A stretch of DNA of 64,000 nt from Chlorobiaceae bacterium (GCA_013335115.1 JAAXWQ010000009.1:1-64000), one strand, 5' to 3'. Positions 19,283 through 29,354 are shown, counted from the first letter of the stretch. Made by a program: numbers and translations. The notes: generated by a model not told the origin, from the letters alone.

Positions 19283-19862
19283 GGGAGGATTTCACCACCT
19301 CCTCGACCGGGAGGCCCGGAGAGGATTCAAGCACGCCGGAAACCGCCTTCTGCGCGAGGGGCTTCGGGAACCCGAGGGTCATGAGCGCCGCCACAGCGTC
19401 GTCGGTCGACTGCCGGTCGCGGCCGGCGGGCCGGACATCATCGGGGATTGCAGGCTGGATCCTGAGGATCTTGTCCCTCAGTTCGAGGATGATGCGGGCG
19501 GCCGTCTTCTTGCCGACGCCGCTGACCCCGTAGAGAAGCTCCGGCCTGTTGGAGACGATCGCCTCCTGGATCTCCCCGACACTCAAACCCGAAAGCACCG
19601 CGATGGCAAGCTTGGGCCCCACTCCCGAAATGGAGAGCAGCAGCCTGAAGAGCTGGAGCTCCTCGTGGTCGAGGAAGCCAAACAGCTGGTGGGCGTCCTC
19701 GCGGACCTGGTAATGGGTGTGGAGGCAGACCTGCCCGCCCGGAGCCGGCAGTCGCCTGCTGGTGCCGGCAGAGATGTGGAGCCGGTAGCCGATACCGGAC
19801 ACCTCGACAACCGCCTCGTCCAGCGAAGCCGTTATCAACTCACCCCTGATGAATGCGAACAT
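19257..19862 (-). CDS. ruvA: Holliday junction branch migration protein RuvA
   Basis: RuvA tetramers bind four-way junctions and load RuvB. The 201 residues show domain I with MFAFIRGELITASLDEAVVE, two helix-hairpin-helix motifs (LLLSISGVGPKLAIAVLSGL and LYGVSGVGKKTAARIILEL, about 75-130) and a C-terminal RuvB-contacting domain ending SLAAIRNNP. ruvB and ruvC are elsewhere. It overlaps folC downstream and follows rpsT by 123 bp. Confidence 0.95.
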   Translation of the reverse strand: MFAFIRGELITASLDEAVVEVSGIGYRLHISAGTSRRLPAPGGQVCLHTHYQVREDAHQLFGFLDHEELQLFRLLLSISGVGPKLAIAVLSGLSVGEIQEAIVSNRPELLYGVSGVGKKTAARIILELRDKILRIQPAIPDDVRPAGRDRQSTDDAVAALMTLGFPKPLAQKAVSGVLESSPGLPVEEVVKSSLAAIRNNP

Positions 19863-19881
19863 GGGACTGGATGGAATGTAC

Positions 19882-19967
19882 CCGGCCTTCGATCGCGATC
19901 CCGCCCTGGACGGGTAACGCGTGAAGGCCGGCGATACGGTATAAGAAGATGTTCCCGCTAGTTGCGG
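19882..19967 (-). promoter_or_regulatory. paired stem-loops between rpsT and ruvA
   Basis: CCGGCCTTC (19882-19890) pairs perfectly with GAAGGCCGG (19923-19931), enclosing an inner CCCG...CGGG stem. A separate hairpin CCCGC-TAGTT-GCGGG lies at about 19953-19967. There is no clear U-run, so this may be a partial terminator or attenuator after rpsT rather than a full stop. Confidence 0.4.
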
Positions 19968-19985
19968 GACTACGGCCTGGAGGGA

Positions 19986-20264
19986 TCAGTTGGCCTTCGG
20001 CTCGTAGCTGTTCAGGATTTTGGTCAACTGCGCCTTCTTGCGGGAAGCCTTGTTGGCGTGGATGTAGCGCTTGACGCCAAGGCGGTCCAGCTTCTGCACG
20101 GCCGTCCGGTATGCAGCCTCAACCTCGCTCTTCACGGCGTTGGCGGCGATGAGCTTCTGCATATCCTTCAGGAGGGCCTTGAGCTCCTTTTTCCTCGCCC
20201 TGTTTCTTTCATTCCTGCGCGAAGCCTGTCTGAGTCTTTTTTCGGCTGATTTGTGTAAAGGCAT
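19986..20264 (-). CDS. rpsT: 30S ribosomal protein S20
   Basis: S20 binds 16S rRNA early in small-subunit assembly. The 92 residues show the usual basic helical N terminus ([20 protein letters not shown]) and the [20 protein letters not shown]-terminal signature. Length is typical. It is the upstream gene of rpsT-ruvA-folC on the minus strand, and the 290-bp region before it, shared with the phosphohexomutase gene, should hold its promoter. Confidence 0.97.
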   Translation of the reverse strand: MPLHKSAEKRLRQASRRNERNRARKKELKALLKDMQKLIAANAVKSEVEAAYRTAVQKLDRLGVKRYIHANKASRKKAQLTKILNSYEPKAN

Positions 20265-20441
20265 AACCTAGTGCTGTTAATGTCTTGCGAAGTCTGGTAA
20301 ACTGGTGCTTGTGCGGTTTCCGCAACAAAAGGCATGTAATATACGACAAAGCTTCGAAAAGAAAAAAGGAGAATCGGAAATCTTGAGCAGCACACGCAGG
20401 AAATCATGCATGCAGATAACCACCCCCGCAGCCCCCGCCCA

Positions 20442-20483
20442 ATTATCCATTATCCATTATCCATTATCCATTATCCATTATCC
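20442..20483. repeat. six tandem copies of the heptamer ATTATCC
   Basis: ATTATCC repeats exactly six times from 20442 to 20483 and then degenerates to ATTGTC. The array sits in the intergenic region 70 bp before the phosphohexomutase start and is AT-rich against GC-rich surroundings. On the other strand the unit reads GGATAAT. Copy number may vary between strains by replication slippage. Confidence 0.95.
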
Positions 20484-20553
20484 ATTGTCAACTTATTATA
20501 TTACCCCCCATCATGAATAATTCCCCTACCATCAACAGCAAACCCTCGCAAGC

Positions 20554-22002
20554 ATGAGTCTGATGATCAGCGTTTCCGGCATCCGGGGAGTCGTCGGCAA
20601 AAGCCTGACCCCGGAAAACCTGACGGCATTCACCATGGCGTTCGCCGCCTGGACATCCCGCCGGAAGCGGGCCCGCGGCGGGGAGGATGCCCTCGATAAA
20701 CCCAGGATCGTCATCGGTAGGGACACCCGCCCCACCGGCGCGCTCATCACCGAGCTGGTCTCGAGCACCCTCGCGCTCTGCGGATGCGATGTCGTCGACC
20801 TCGGCATGGCGACCACCCCGACCGTGGAACTCGCCACGGTGGGAGAACAGGCCGACGGAGGTCTGATCGTCACGGCATCCCACAACCCGGTCGAATGGAA
20901 CGCGCTGAAGATGCTCGATGAAAAGGGCGAATTCCTGCTCGCCGCCGATGTCGAACTGCTGCTCGAGATCGCCCGTGACCGCGCCTTCGAGCCTGCCGGG
21001 TGGGAAAGGATCGGCAGCATAGCCTCGAACATATCCTACGACCCGAGGCACATCGAAAGCATACTCAAGCTCCCCTGCATCGACCGTAACCTCATCGCAG
21101 GTATGGGTTTCCGCGTCCTGGTCGACGGAGTCGAAGGGGCCGGTTCGTTCGTGCTCCCCGAGCTCTGCCGCCGACTCGGCATCGCCGAGGTCAAGACCAT
21201 CGCCTGCCAGGGCACCGGCATTTTCCCGCGCAACCCGGAACCCGTCGAGGAGAACCTGAGGGAGACCATGGAGATCCTTCGCCGCGAGAGTTGCGACTTC
21301 GGGATCATCGTCGACCCCGACGTCGACCGACTGGCCCTTGTCTGCCAGGACGGCACCCTTTTCGGGGAGGAGTATACCCTGGTCGCCTGCGCCGACTTCT
21401 ACCTCCGCCATCGCCCGGGACCGGTCGTCAACAACCTCTCAAGCAGCCGCGCGCTGTCGGATATCGCCAGGAAGCATGGCGTCGAATGCTTCAGCGCAAA
21501 AGTCGGGGAGGCCAACGTGTGCGAAGTCATGAAGGAAAAAGGGGCCACCATAGGCGGTGAAGGCAACGGCGGCGTCATCCTCCCCGAGCTGCACTACGGC
21601 CGCAACGCCCTTGTGGGCACCGCACTTTTCGTGCAGGCGTTCGCCGAATGGAAAACCACGAACGGCGGAGGAACGCTTTCGGAGTTCCGCCGAACCTTCC
21701 CGAACTATTTCATGTCGAAGAGGAAGGTCGTGCTCGACCGTATGTCGAAAGAGCGCATCGAAGCCATTTTCTCGTCCGTCGCCGCGAACCATCCCGAGGC
21801 CTCGCCGACCAGGATCGACGGACTGAAGCTGGATTTCCCGGAAGGGTGGGTGCACATGCGCGCCTCGAACACCGAGCCGATCATCCGCATCTACACCGAA
21901 GCCGGCTCGAAAGAGCTTGCCGAGTCGCTGGCCGACCGCTTCATCGCCGGGATCGTGAGCGCCTCCGAAGCGCTCGACGCATCCGGGAAAGGGCAGGCCT
22001 GA
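20554..22002 (+). CDS. phosphohexomutase, probable phosphoglucosamine mutase
   Basis: A 482-residue alpha-D-phosphohexomutase. The landmarks are [15 protein letters not shown] at the N terminus, phosphoserine loop [17 protein letters not shown] (Ser about 110), metal loop [11 protein letters not shown], sugar loop GEGNGGVI and phosphate loop [12 protein letters not shown]. The GEGNGG and SGIRG forms fit the GlmM-like branch better than the 1.4-kb paralogue does, so conversion of glucosamine 6-phosphate to 1-phosphate is likely but not proven. It lies 4 bp before an ABC exporter gene. Confidence 0.85.
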   Translation: MSLMISVSGIRGVVGKSLTPENLTAFTMAFAAWTSRRKRARGGEDALDKPRIVIGRDTRPTGALITELVSSTLALCGCDVVDLGMATTPTVELATVGEQADGGLIVTASHNPVEWNALKMLDEKGEFLLAADVELLLEIARDRAFEPAGWERIGSIASNISYDPRHIESILKLPCIDRNLIAGMGFRVLVDGVEGAGSFVLPELCRRLGIAEVKTIACQGTGIFPRNPEPVEENLRETMEILRRESCDFGIIVDPDVDRLALVCQDGTLFGEEYTLVACADFYLRHRPGPVVNNLSSSRALSDIARKHGVECFSAKVGEANVCEVMKEKGATIGGEGNGGVILPELHYGRNALVGTALFVQAFAEWKTTNGGGTLSEFRRTFPNYFMSKRKVVLDRMSKERIEAIFSSVAANHPEASPTRIDGLKLDFPEGWVHMRASNTEPIIRIYTEAGSKELAESLADRFIAGIVSASEALDASGKGQA

Positions 22003-22006
22003 GGGC

Positions 22007-23836
22007 ATGGGAACAACCGCAAAGCCGTCGGCCGGATTCCGTACGCAGCAGGACGAGACGCTCAGCGGAAAGCAGAAGGGCTCGCTCGACTTCTACATCG
22101 TCAAGCGGTTGCTCGGGTACATCACGCCATTCAAGGGGCTTGTCACGGGAGCGGTGCTCCTGACTGCCGGCGGTGCGATCCTGGGCCCCCTCAGGCCATG
22201 GCTCACGAGGATCGCGATCGACGACTACATCAGGCGGGGAGACCGCAACGGCCTGGCGATCATCAGCCTCGCCATGCTCGCCGTGGTCATCCTCGATGGC
22301 CTCAAGCAGTACCAGGCTACCTGGCTGACCGGGCTGATCGGCCAGAAAGCGGTGTTCAACCTGCGCATGGACATCTTCAGGCACCTGCAGCGCCTCCCCA
22401 TACGCTACTTCGACCGCAACCCGGCAGGCAGGCTCATCACCCGAACGACCAACGACGTCGAAGCGCTCGACGAGATGCTCTCCAGCGGCCTGATCACCAT
22501 TGTCGGCGACATCCTGCAGCTACTCTTCATCGTCGTCATGATGTTCGCGAGCGACTGGCGCCTCACCCTCGTCGTCCTGAGCGTCCTGCCGCTGATGATC
22601 TGGTCAACCATCGCCTTCAAGAACCGCGTCCGGCAAGCATTCCTCGACGTCAGGACGCAACTGGCGCGGCTCAACTCCTTTTTCCAGGAGCACATCACCG
22701 GCATGAAGGTCGTCCAGCTCTTCGGCAGGGAGGAGCACGAGTTCCGGCTCCACGCGGAAATCAACGCCGAACACCGGGACGCCAATATCCGGACCGTCTT
22801 CTACTTCTCCATCTACTACCCCCTGATCGAGTTCCTGAGCTCGGTCACCGCCGGGCTCGTCGTCTGGTACAGCGCGACAAGGATCCTGAAGGCCGACCTC
22901 ACCCTCGGGGTGGTGGTCTCGTTCGTGCAATACATCTGGCTCTTCTTCAGGCCGCTACAGCACCTGTCGGACCGCTTCAACATCCTCCAGACCGCCGTGA
23001 CCAGCTCCGACCGCATCTTCCGTCTGCTCGAGGAACCGGTGGAACCCGAACCCACCGGGAGCGCATCCAAAAGCATCGCGAAATTCACCGACCGAATCCT
23101 CTTCGACGACGTCTCCTTCGCCTACGACGGCGACAACCTCGTGCTCCGCGACATCTCCTTCGAAATCCTGGCCGGCCAGACCGTGGCCATCGTCGGCGCT
23201 ACCGGCAGCGGCAAGACGACCCTCATCAACATCCTCTCGAGGTTCTACCCGATACGCAACGGGCGGGTCACCATCGACGGTATCGACCTCGAGGATATCC
23301 CGGGCCCTGCGCTCCGCCGCCTCATCGGTGTGGTCATGCAGGAGGTCGTGCTCTTCTCGGGGACCGTGCGTGAAAACCTCCGCTTCGGCGACCCGTCGAT
23401 CCCGGATGATCGCATCAGGGAGGCCTCGCGTATCGTCGGCGCGGACCGCTTCATCGAAAAGCTGCCCGGAGGCTACGACTACCGGATCAGGGAAAACGGT
23501 TCGGGGCTTTCGGTCGGCCAGAAGCAGCTCATCGCCTTCGTCAGGGCCCTGCTCTACAACCCCGACATCCTCGTGCTCGACGAGGCGACCAGTTCGGTCG
23601 ACACGGAGACCGAATCGCTCATCGAACAAGCCACCGACCGGCTCATGAAGCACCGCACCTCGATCATCATCGCCCATCGCCTCTCGACCGTGCAGCATGC
23701 CGACCTGATCATCGTACTGCACAAAGGCACCATCCGTGAAACCGGCACCCACCAGGAACTCCTCGCCCGCCGCGGACTCTACCATAAACTCTACCTCCTC
23801 CAGCACCCGGAGAGGAGCAGGACCGAGGGGGCTTAA
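22007..23836 (+). CDS. ABC exporter, fused permease and ATPase (MsbA-like)
   Basis: A 609-residue half-transporter that should work as a homodimer. Residues ~30-330 form six membrane helices (ITPFKGLVTGAVLLTAGGAI onward) with the type IV exporter coupling region RYFDRNPAGRLITRTTNDVEAL. The ATPase carries Walker A VGATGSGKTTL (about 398-408), signature LSVGQKQ, Walker B ILVLDEATSSVDTE and switch His IIAHRLST. The family moves lipids, lipid A core or drugs; the substrate is not fixed by sequence. The second nonamer element starts right after its stop. Confidence 0.92.
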   Translation: MGTTAKPSAGFRTQQDETLSGKQKGSLDFYIVKRLLGYITPFKGLVTGAVLLTAGGAILGPLRPWLTRIAIDDYIRRGDRNGLAIISLAMLAVVILDGLKQYQATWLTGLIGQKAVFNLRMDIFRHLQRLPIRYFDRNPAGRLITRTTNDVEALDEMLSSGLITIVGDILQLLFIVVMMFASDWRLTLVVLSVLPLMIWSTIAFKNRVRQAFLDVRTQLARLNSFFQEHITGMKVVQLFGREEHEFRLHAEINAEHRDANIRTVFYFSIYYPLIEFLSSVTAGLVVWYSATRILKADLTLGVVVSFVQYIWLFFRPLQHLSDRFNILQTAVTSSDRIFRLLEEPVEPEPTGSASKSIAKFTDRILFDDVSFAYDGDNLVLRDISFEILAGQTVAIVGATGSGKTTLINILSRFYPIRNGRVTIDGIDLEDIPGPALRRLIGVVMQEVVLFSGTVRENLRFGDPSIPDDRIREASRIVGADRFIEKLPGGYDYRIRENGSGLSVGQKQLIAFVRALLYNPDILVLDEATSSVDTETESLIEQATDRLMKHRTSIIIAHRLSTVQHADLIIVLHKGTIRETGTHQELLARRGLYHKLYLLQHPERSRTEGA

Positions 23837-24022
23837 GAAAGAAAAAAGGACTGAAAGGACGAAAAGGACAGCAAGGACTACAGGGTTAAGAAAACCTTCC
23901 CCTCTTCCCTGATGTCCCTACTGTCCCTACTGTCCCTACTGTCCCTGCTGTCCCTGCTGTCCCTGCTGTCCCTGCTGTCCCTGCTGTCCCTGCTGTCCCT
24001 GCTGTCCTTTCAATTCTTTTCT
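23837..24022. repeat. nonamer inverted-arm element, copy 2, with expanded right arm
   Basis: The left arm has GGAC cores at 23848, 23857, 23866 and 23875, then CAGGG at 23881. The right arm is an uninterrupted array from 23914 to 24003 of ten 9-bp units, three GTCCCTACT followed by seven GTCCCTGCT, ending with one more GTCC. Left-arm spacing is also 9 nt. The array has grown well beyond the four cores of the left arm. It fills the gap between the converging ABC exporter and FtsX-like genes. Confidence 0.92.
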
Positions 24023-25291
24023 TCAAACATTCGCCTCCCGCAGCACCTTGACCGGCTCCAGCCTGGCGGCCCTGGCCGAGGGTAATGCGGCAGCAATGGT
24101 GCTGATGGCTACGGTGACGGCGATCACCAGGAAGAAGTACCACGGGTTCCACGACATGGCAAAGCCGGTCTTGGTGAGCGGCCCCTGGGAGCTTTCGATG
24201 GGCAGGTTGGCAAGGAGGCTGATCGAGCCTATCGACAACAGCCCGCCCAGCAGCGCCCCTCCGAGCCCGACCAGGAACCCTTCGAAGACGAACAGCCCGA
24301 CCATTTGCACCGACGAGAAGCCGAAAGACTTCATAATGGCAATGTCGCGGCTCTTCTCGAACACCGTGGTCACAAGGATGTTGGCCACACCGAACCCCGA
24401 CACGACGCCGACGAAGGCCACGAGGGAAAAGACGATGTAGCCGATCCTGGCGAACAGCATCAGCACGCTCTCGTTCTCCTTCTGCCAGGTCACGCAGTTA
24501 TAGCCGGTCATCCTCTGGAGGCTCGCGGCAAGGGGGGCGTTGGCGAGCGGATCGCGCACCTTCAGGGCGATGCCTGTCACCTTGTTGGCCGGGAAGCCCT
24601 CGAGGATCTGGGCGAACTTGAGCGACGAGACCACGCTGTTGTCAGCCGCGTTCACCCCGGTGAAGAACACCCCGGCTACCTTGCACTGGTGGCTCTTGCC
24701 ATCCGTCGAAATCACCGTCACCGCGTCGTTCAGCCCGATTTCGAGGTCCCTCGAAACGGTCCTCCCCACCAGGATCGCATCGGGGCTCTTCCTGAACAGG
24801 GTAAGGTCACCCGAAAGCAGGCTCCGGCCGATATGGGTGATCGCCTCCTCCCTTTCGACCAGCACCCCCTTGACCAGCAGCGGCTGGTTCCGGCTGCCCT
24901 TCACCGCCATGACCTGCGACTCGACATACGGCGAGGCGGCAAGCACCTGGCCGCGGAACTCCGGCGTGGCGAGGATGTCGAGGATCTGCCCGAAATTGCG
25001 CACCTGCTCCCGGTCGTCCTTCCCGATATGGTCCTCGACGAAGGAACGCTGCCCTGGCCTTGAGCCGGCAATCAGGTCGACCGGTATGGGGTCGAGCTTC
25101 TCCCCCTTCACGGTGATGTGCGGGGCGACGTCGACGATGGTCTCGGAGAAGGAGTCGAGCAGCCCCCTGGTCAGCGAAATGGTGGTGATGAGCACCATCG
25201 TGCTGACCGCGACGCCCGTCATGGTCGTCAGGGTCTGCCGCTTGCGGCCGAGAATATGCCTGATGGCGATATCGATGAGGGTTCTGAACAT
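24023..25291 (-). CDS. FtsX-like ABC transporter permease (MacB/LolE type)
   Basis: A 422-residue membrane protein with the MacB/LolCE layout. One N-terminal membrane helix (about 18-40; [20 protein letters not shown]) is followed by a periplasmic domain of ~230 residues and three C-terminal helices (about 285-410) containing [21 protein letters not shown], the FtsX-family coupling segment. The tail [18 protein letters not shown] is characteristic. Such permeases extract lipoproteins or transmit force with an ATPase partner; no ATPase gene is adjacent, so partner and substrate are unknown. It is divergent from fni. Confidence 0.88.
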   Translation of the reverse strand: MFRTLIDIAIRHILGRKRQTLTTMTGVAVSTMVLITTISLTRGLLDSFSETIVDVAPHITVKGEKLDPIPVDLIAGSRPGQRSFVEDHIGKDDREQVRNFGQILDILATPEFRGQVLAASPYVESQVMAVKGSRNQPLLVKGVLVEREEAITHIGRSLLSGDLTLFRKSPDAILVGRTVSRDLEIGLNDAVTVISTDGKSHQCKVAGVFFTGVNAADNSVVSSLKFAQILEGFPANKVTGIALKVRDPLANAPLAASLQRMTGYNCVTWQKENESVLMLFARIGYIVFSLVAFVGVVSGFGVANILVTTVFEKSRDIAIMKSFGFSSVQMVGLFVFEGFLVGLGGALLGGLLSIGSISLLANLPIESSQGPLTKTGFAMSWNPWYFFLVIAVTVAISTIAAALPSARAARLEPVKVLREANV

Positions 25292-25393
25292 TCCCGGGTG
25301 GCCGCAAGCCTGAAAAAATTATGGTATCTTTCGTATAAGTTATACTTTTACCTAACAGTCCGGCAAATCTTCACCGCCTCTTTTCCCGTCGCC

Positions 25394-26467
25394 ATGCAAC
25401 AAAGCAGCGCCTCCATAACGGCTGAACGCAAACACAGCCATGTCGAGATATGCCTCCACCGGGAGGTGCGCTTCGATGGAGCAGCTACCGGCCTCGAGGC
25501 GTATGCGTTCGAGCACAACGCCGCGCCGGAGATCAACCTCGAGGAGATCGACCTCTCGACGACCTTCCTCGGCAGGAGGATCGGTCTGCCGCTCATGATC
25601 TCGTCGATGACCGGCGGTTACGGCCAGGCCCTCGAACTGAACCGCATCCTTGCCGGGGCCGCCGAGAAATACTCGATCCCGCTCGGCGTCGGCAGCATGC
25701 GCCAGGCCCTCGAAGGAACCTCGCACCGCGACAGCTTCGCCATCGTCCGGCAGGCTGCCCCGACGGCTCCCGTCTACGCCAACATCGGGGCTCCTGAAGT
25801 GGCTTCGGGCCTCACCCGGGACCAGATTGCGACCATGATCGGCATGATCGGCGCCGACGCGCTGATCGTGCACCTTAACCCTGCCCAGGAGCTCTTCCAG
25901 CCCGAAGGCAACACGGCCTTCCGGGGATTCCTCGACCGGCTGCAGGCGATCACGGCGAGCATCCAGGTTCCGGTCATCGCCAAAGAAGTCGGCTCCGGCA
26001 TCTCGGCACGGGTGGCCCGCAGGCTGGCCGACGCAGGCGTCAGCGCCATCGACGTCGCGGGATCCGGCGGCATCAGCTGGCAGAAGGTCGAAGAGTGCCG
26101 ATACCTCTCGCAGTTCGCCCATGAAGACCGCTTCAGCCCGTCGGCGCTCGACGAACTGCTCAACTGGGGCATCCCGACCGCCGATTGCCTGGCAGCCATT
26201 CGCCAGCTGAAATATGAACATCCGGCCTACGCACCGCTCGGCGTCGTAGCTTCGGGCGGCATCAGCAACGGCATCGACATCGCCAAATCGATCGCCCTCG
26301 GGGCTGACCTTGCCGCATCCGCCCAGCAGCTGCTGAAGGCCCTGCACGCGGGCACGCTCGAAAAGACCATCGAAACCTGGATGAACGACCTCAGGGCGGC
26401 AATGTTCCTGACCGGTTCGGCCACCATCGAAGAGTTGAAACAAGCACCTATCCACAAAAAACATTGA
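25394..26467 (+). CDS. fni: isopentenyl-diphosphate delta-isomerase type 2
   Basis: The FMN-dependent isomerase interconverting isopentenyl and dimethylallyl diphosphate. The 357-residue TIM barrel starts at ATG 25394 ([20 protein letters not shown]). Visible sites are the substrate loop near [18 protein letters not shown], the FMN-binding [24 protein letters not shown] (with the catalytic Gln), AKEVGSGIS and the phosphate-binding [21 protein letters not shown] longer frame opens upstream but would overlap the divergent permease gene. The next gene consumes its product, and the two are 11 bp apart. Confidence 0.95.
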   Translation: MQQSSASITAERKHSHVEICLHREVRFDGAATGLEAYAFEHNAAPEINLEEIDLSTTFLGRRIGLPLMISSMTGGYGQALELNRILAGAAEKYSIPLGVGSMRQALEGTSHRDSFAIVRQAAPTAPVYANIGAPEVASGLTRDQIATMIGMIGADALIVHLNPAQELFQPEGNTAFRGFLDRLQAITASIQVPVIAKEVGSGISARVARRLADAGVSAIDVAGSGGISWQKVEECRYLSQFAHEDRFSPSALDELLNWGIPTADCLAAIRQLKYEHPAYAPLGVVASGGISNGIDIAKSIALGADLAASAQQLLKALHAGTLEKTIETWMNDLRAAMFLTGSATIEELKQAPIHKKH

Positions 26468-26478
26468 GCTTCGGCGAC

Positions 26479-27474
26479 ATGACGCTACAGATTACCCAAG
26501 AACAGGTCGAATCGAGGTACCGCCAGTACCACGCACGCATCAACGAGGCCCTCGCCGCCTGCTTTCCCAAGGAGAGCCCTGTGACGCTCTACGCCCCTGC
26601 CCGCTACATCCTTGAAGGCAAGGGCAAGAGGATCCGCCCGTTCCTGGCGCTCCTGGCCTCCGAAGCCGTCGGAAGTACTGCCGACAAAGCCCTCAGCGTG
26701 GCCCTCGGCATCGAGGTGCTGCACAACTTCACCCTGATGCACGACGACATCATGGACCAGGCCGACCTGCGTCACGGTCGCCCCACGGTGCACAAGCAGT
26801 GGGACGTCAACTCGGCCATCCTCTCCGGCGACATGATGATCGCCTACGCCTATGAACTCGCCATGCAGGCAGCCTGCGGACGGCACAAGGAGCTGATCCA
26901 CATCTTCAACGACGCCAACATCACCATCTGCGAAGGCCAGGCCCTCGACATGGAGCTCGAAAAGCGCAAGGAGGTTTCGATCGCCGACTACCTCGACATG
27001 ATCTCCAAGAAGACCGGGCGGCTCATCTCGGCAGCCCTCGAAGCGGGCGGCGTCGCCGGCGACGGCACCGCAGGGCAGATCTCGGCCCTGGTTACCTTCG
27101 GCGAAAAGATCGGCCGCGCATTCCAGATCCAGGACGACTACCTCGACATCATGGCCGACGACGGCAAGTCGGGCAAGGTGGCCGGCGGCGACGTCATCAA
27201 CGGCAAGAAGACCTTCCTGCTGCTCCGATCCCTCGAGCTCGCCACGAGTGAAGACCGCAGGCTCCTGCAGTCGATCATCGACAACAAAGGCACGAGCGCC
27301 GACCAGGTCCCGGTCGTGAGGTCGATCTTCGAGCGCTGCGGCGTACTGGAAGAGACCCGGCAGCGCATCAACAGCGATACCGAAGCGGCGCTGTCGGCAC
27401 TTGAGCCCCTTCCGGGTGAGGGCAGGGAGTACCTGAAAGGGTTCGCCTGCATCCTCATGAAACGCGATTTCTGA
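26479..27474 (+). CDS. trans-polyprenyl diphosphate synthase (probably FPP/GGPP synthase)
   Basis: Condenses IPP with allylic diphosphates. The 331 residues carry the first aspartate-rich motif in LMHDDIMDQADLRHGRP (about 88-104), GKGKRIRPFLALLA, the KTGRLISAA region and the second aspartate-rich motif in FQIQDDYLDIMADDG. Product length (C15, C20 or longer) cannot be settled by eye; in a green sulfur bacterium a C20 product would feed chlorophyll tails and carotenoids. ATG 26479 is preferred over the in-frame TTG at 26464, which overlaps fni. Confidence 0.88.
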   Translation: MTLQITQEQVESRYRQYHARINEALAACFPKESPVTLYAPARYILEGKGKRIRPFLALLASEAVGSTADKALSVALGIEVLHNFTLMHDDIMDQADLRHGRPTVHKQWDVNSAILSGDMMIAYAYELAMQAACGRHKELIHIFNDANITICEGQALDMELEKRKEVSIADYLDMISKKTGRLISAALEAGGVAGDGTAGQISALVTFGEKIGRAFQIQDDYLDIMADDGKSGKVAGGDVINGKKTFLLLRSLELATSEDRRLLQSIIDNKGTSADQVPVVRSIFERCGVLEETRQRINSDTEAALSALEPLPGEGREYLKGFACILMKRDF

Positions 27475-27521
27475 GATTTATCCTTCCGGACCATCAAACC
27501 TCATCCCCCAACGAGGTGCCC

Positions 27522-28682
27522 ATGAGCGTTCTTCCCCCGGAACGCGGCAGGGAACTCCTGCTGCTCATCCTTTCGCAGATTCCGGGCATCGGCCCGGCAA
27601 GGACCAATGCCATCATCGCCCGTTTCGGGCCTGACCCGGCCATGCTCGATGCCGACGCCCCGATCTTCGCTGAAACACCCGGCATCGGTGCCCGCCTCGC
27701 TGCCGACATCGTGGCGTCGTTCGCGAGCAAGTCGTGGATGGCACGCGCCCTCGACGCCGCCAACCGGCAACTCGAGCTGGCGGCCGGTCTCGGCGCCACC
27801 ATCCTCTCCATCCTTGATCCACGGTATCCTGAGCTGCTCAAGGAGATCTACGACCCGCCGCCGCTGCTCTTCGTCAGGGGCAACCCCTCTGCCCTCGCCC
27901 TCCCATCCGTCGCCATCGTGGGCACCAGGAAGGCCTCGGCCTACGGAAGGCAGGTCGCCGAGCAGTTCAGCCGCGACCTGGTGCTCGACGGTTACGCGGT
28001 AGTCAGCGGACTCGCCTACGGCATCGACATGACGGCACACCGGGCGGCCATCGACAGCGGCGGCACGACCTGCGCCGTCCTCGGCTGCGGCATCGACACC
28101 ATCTACACCGATCCGGCGGGAAGGCTCTGGCCAAAAATGCTTGAACGCGGCGCGATCATCTCGGAAGAGTGGATCGGCACCGGCCCGGCACCGGGCAACT
28201 TCCCGAGGCGGAACCGCCTGATCAGCGGCATCTCGGCAGGAACGCTGGTCGTCGAATCAGACATCACCGGCGGATCGATGATCACGGCATCCTGCGCCAT
28301 TGAGCAGAACCGCGAGGTTTTCGCCGTTCCCGGCAGCATCTTCTCGAGTAACTCGCGCGGCACCAACATCCTGATCCAGCGCTGCCATGCCAAGCCGGTG
28401 CTCGACGCCCGTGACATCGTCGCAGAGCTCGGTCCGACAGCAGCCACCCCACTCCTGCGCAGCACACGGCACAGCGAAGATGCGCGCCCGATCGAGCTTT
28501 CCAGGGAGGAGTCCGTGATCCTCGACCTCCTTGGGGAGGAGGCGGTGCACATCGACACTATCGCCGAAGCAACCGGCATGCCGGTCGCCGCCCTGCTCGT
28601 GCACCTCTTCGAACTCGAGATGAAGCGAGCCATCGTGCAGGAATCCGGCCAACTCTTCAGGACACGACGTCCCTCTCCATGA
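27522..28682 (+). CDS. dprA: DNA-processing protein DprA
   Basis: DprA binds incoming single-stranded DNA during transformation and loads RecA. The 386 residues contain an N-terminal helix-hairpin-helix/SAM-like part (LSQIPGIGPARTNAIIARFG), the Rossmann core with VAIVGTRKASAYGR, SGLAYGIDMTAHRAAI, LGCGIDTIYT and FPRRNRLISGIS, and a C-terminal winged helix (EAVHIDTIAEATGMPVAAL). ATG 27522 has ACGAGG 6-7 nt upstream; an in-frame GTG at 27516 is less likely. Its presence is compatible with natural competence but does not prove it. Confidence 0.95.
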   Translation: MSVLPPERGRELLLLILSQIPGIGPARTNAIIARFGPDPAMLDADAPIFAETPGIGARLAADIVASFASKSWMARALDAANRQLELAAGLGATILSILDPRYPELLKEIYDPPPLLFVRGNPSALALPSVAIVGTRKASAYGRQVAEQFSRDLVLDGYAVVSGLAYGIDMTAHRAAIDSGGTTCAVLGCGIDTIYTDPAGRLWPKMLERGAIISEEWIGTGPAPGNFPRRNRLISGISAGTLVVESDITGGSMITASCAIEQNREVFAVPGSIFSSNSRGTNILIQRCHAKPVLDARDIVAELGPTAATPLLRSTRHSEDARPIELSREESVILDLLGEEAVHIDTIAEATGMPVAALLVHLFELEMKRAIVQESGQLFRTRRPSP

Positions 28683-28829
28683 CGAGTGTTGCAGGGGACC
28701 AGGGGGACGAAGGCAATTTTACGGCGCCATAGTTATTTTATCGTGGAATTATTACCTTTGTGGGTATTACGTTCGATCGCATGGTGATACCGTCATCATG
28801 CTTGCCATCAACACCATAACAGAGACACC

Positions 28830-29354
28830 ATGACCTACCTGAAAAAATTAGAGACCCTTTCCCGCCGCTTCGTTCCTGCCATTGCCTTCTGCATGCTGGT
28901 TGCCGCTCCCGGCGCTTTCGCCGCTTCCGGATCCCAGAAGATCGGCGTGATCGATTACGGCAAGATCTTCCAGCAGATGCCCGAAACCAAGACTGCCGAC
29001 CAGAGCCTCCTGGCTGCCCGCACCCAGACCAACAACGAACTCTCCAAGCTCCAGGCCGCACTGCAGAACGCTGTCCAGGCTTACCAGAAAGGCGGCAAGC
29101 AGAACGCCAAGAAGGAGCAGGAGCTGAGGGCCCAGGACGAGAACTTCAGGAAAGCCGTCGCCGACAAGCAGGGCGCCCTTGCCAGGAAGGAGCAGGAACT
29201 GGTCGCACCGATCAGGCAGAAGATCGATGCCGCCGTCGAGTCGATCGCCAAGAAAGAGGGTTACAACATGATCTTCGACAAAGGCGTAAGGGTTTACGGC
29301 GATGCCGAATACGACATCACCTTCAAGGTCATGGACCAGCTCAACATCAAGTAA
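28830..29354 (+). CDS. periplasmic chaperone, OmpH/Skp family
   Basis: Skp-like chaperones hold unfolded outer-membrane proteins in the periplasm for delivery to BamA. The 174 residues have a signal peptide (FVPAIAFCMLVAAPGAFA, cut at about residue 32), a short beta segment (KIGVIDYGKIFQQMPETK) and two long coiled-coil helices (about 55-145) before a return strand NMIFDKGVRVYG. This is the OmpH fold at typical length. It opens a plus-strand run with lptC, panD and a glmU-like gene. Confidence 0.9.
   Translation: MTYLKKLETLSRRFVPAIAFCMLVAAPGAFAASGSQKIGVIDYGKIFQQMPETKTADQSLLAARTQTNNELSKLQAALQNAVQAYQKGGKQNAKKEQELRAQDENFRKAVADKQGALARKEQELVAPIRQKIDAAVESIAKKEGYNMIFDKGVRVYGDAEYDITFKVMDQLNIK

Noticed and set aside
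23914-24003. Possible CRISPR array
   Set aside because: Units are 9 bp and contiguous, with no spacers and no cas genes nearby.
23886-24152. Minus-strand open frame with a long AGT repeat of Ala-Gly-Thr and Val-Gly-Thr
   Set aside because: It is only the translation of the ten 9-bp repeat units (9 is a multiple of 3, so the frame stays open) and overlaps the permease gene end. There is no ribosome-binding site or domain.
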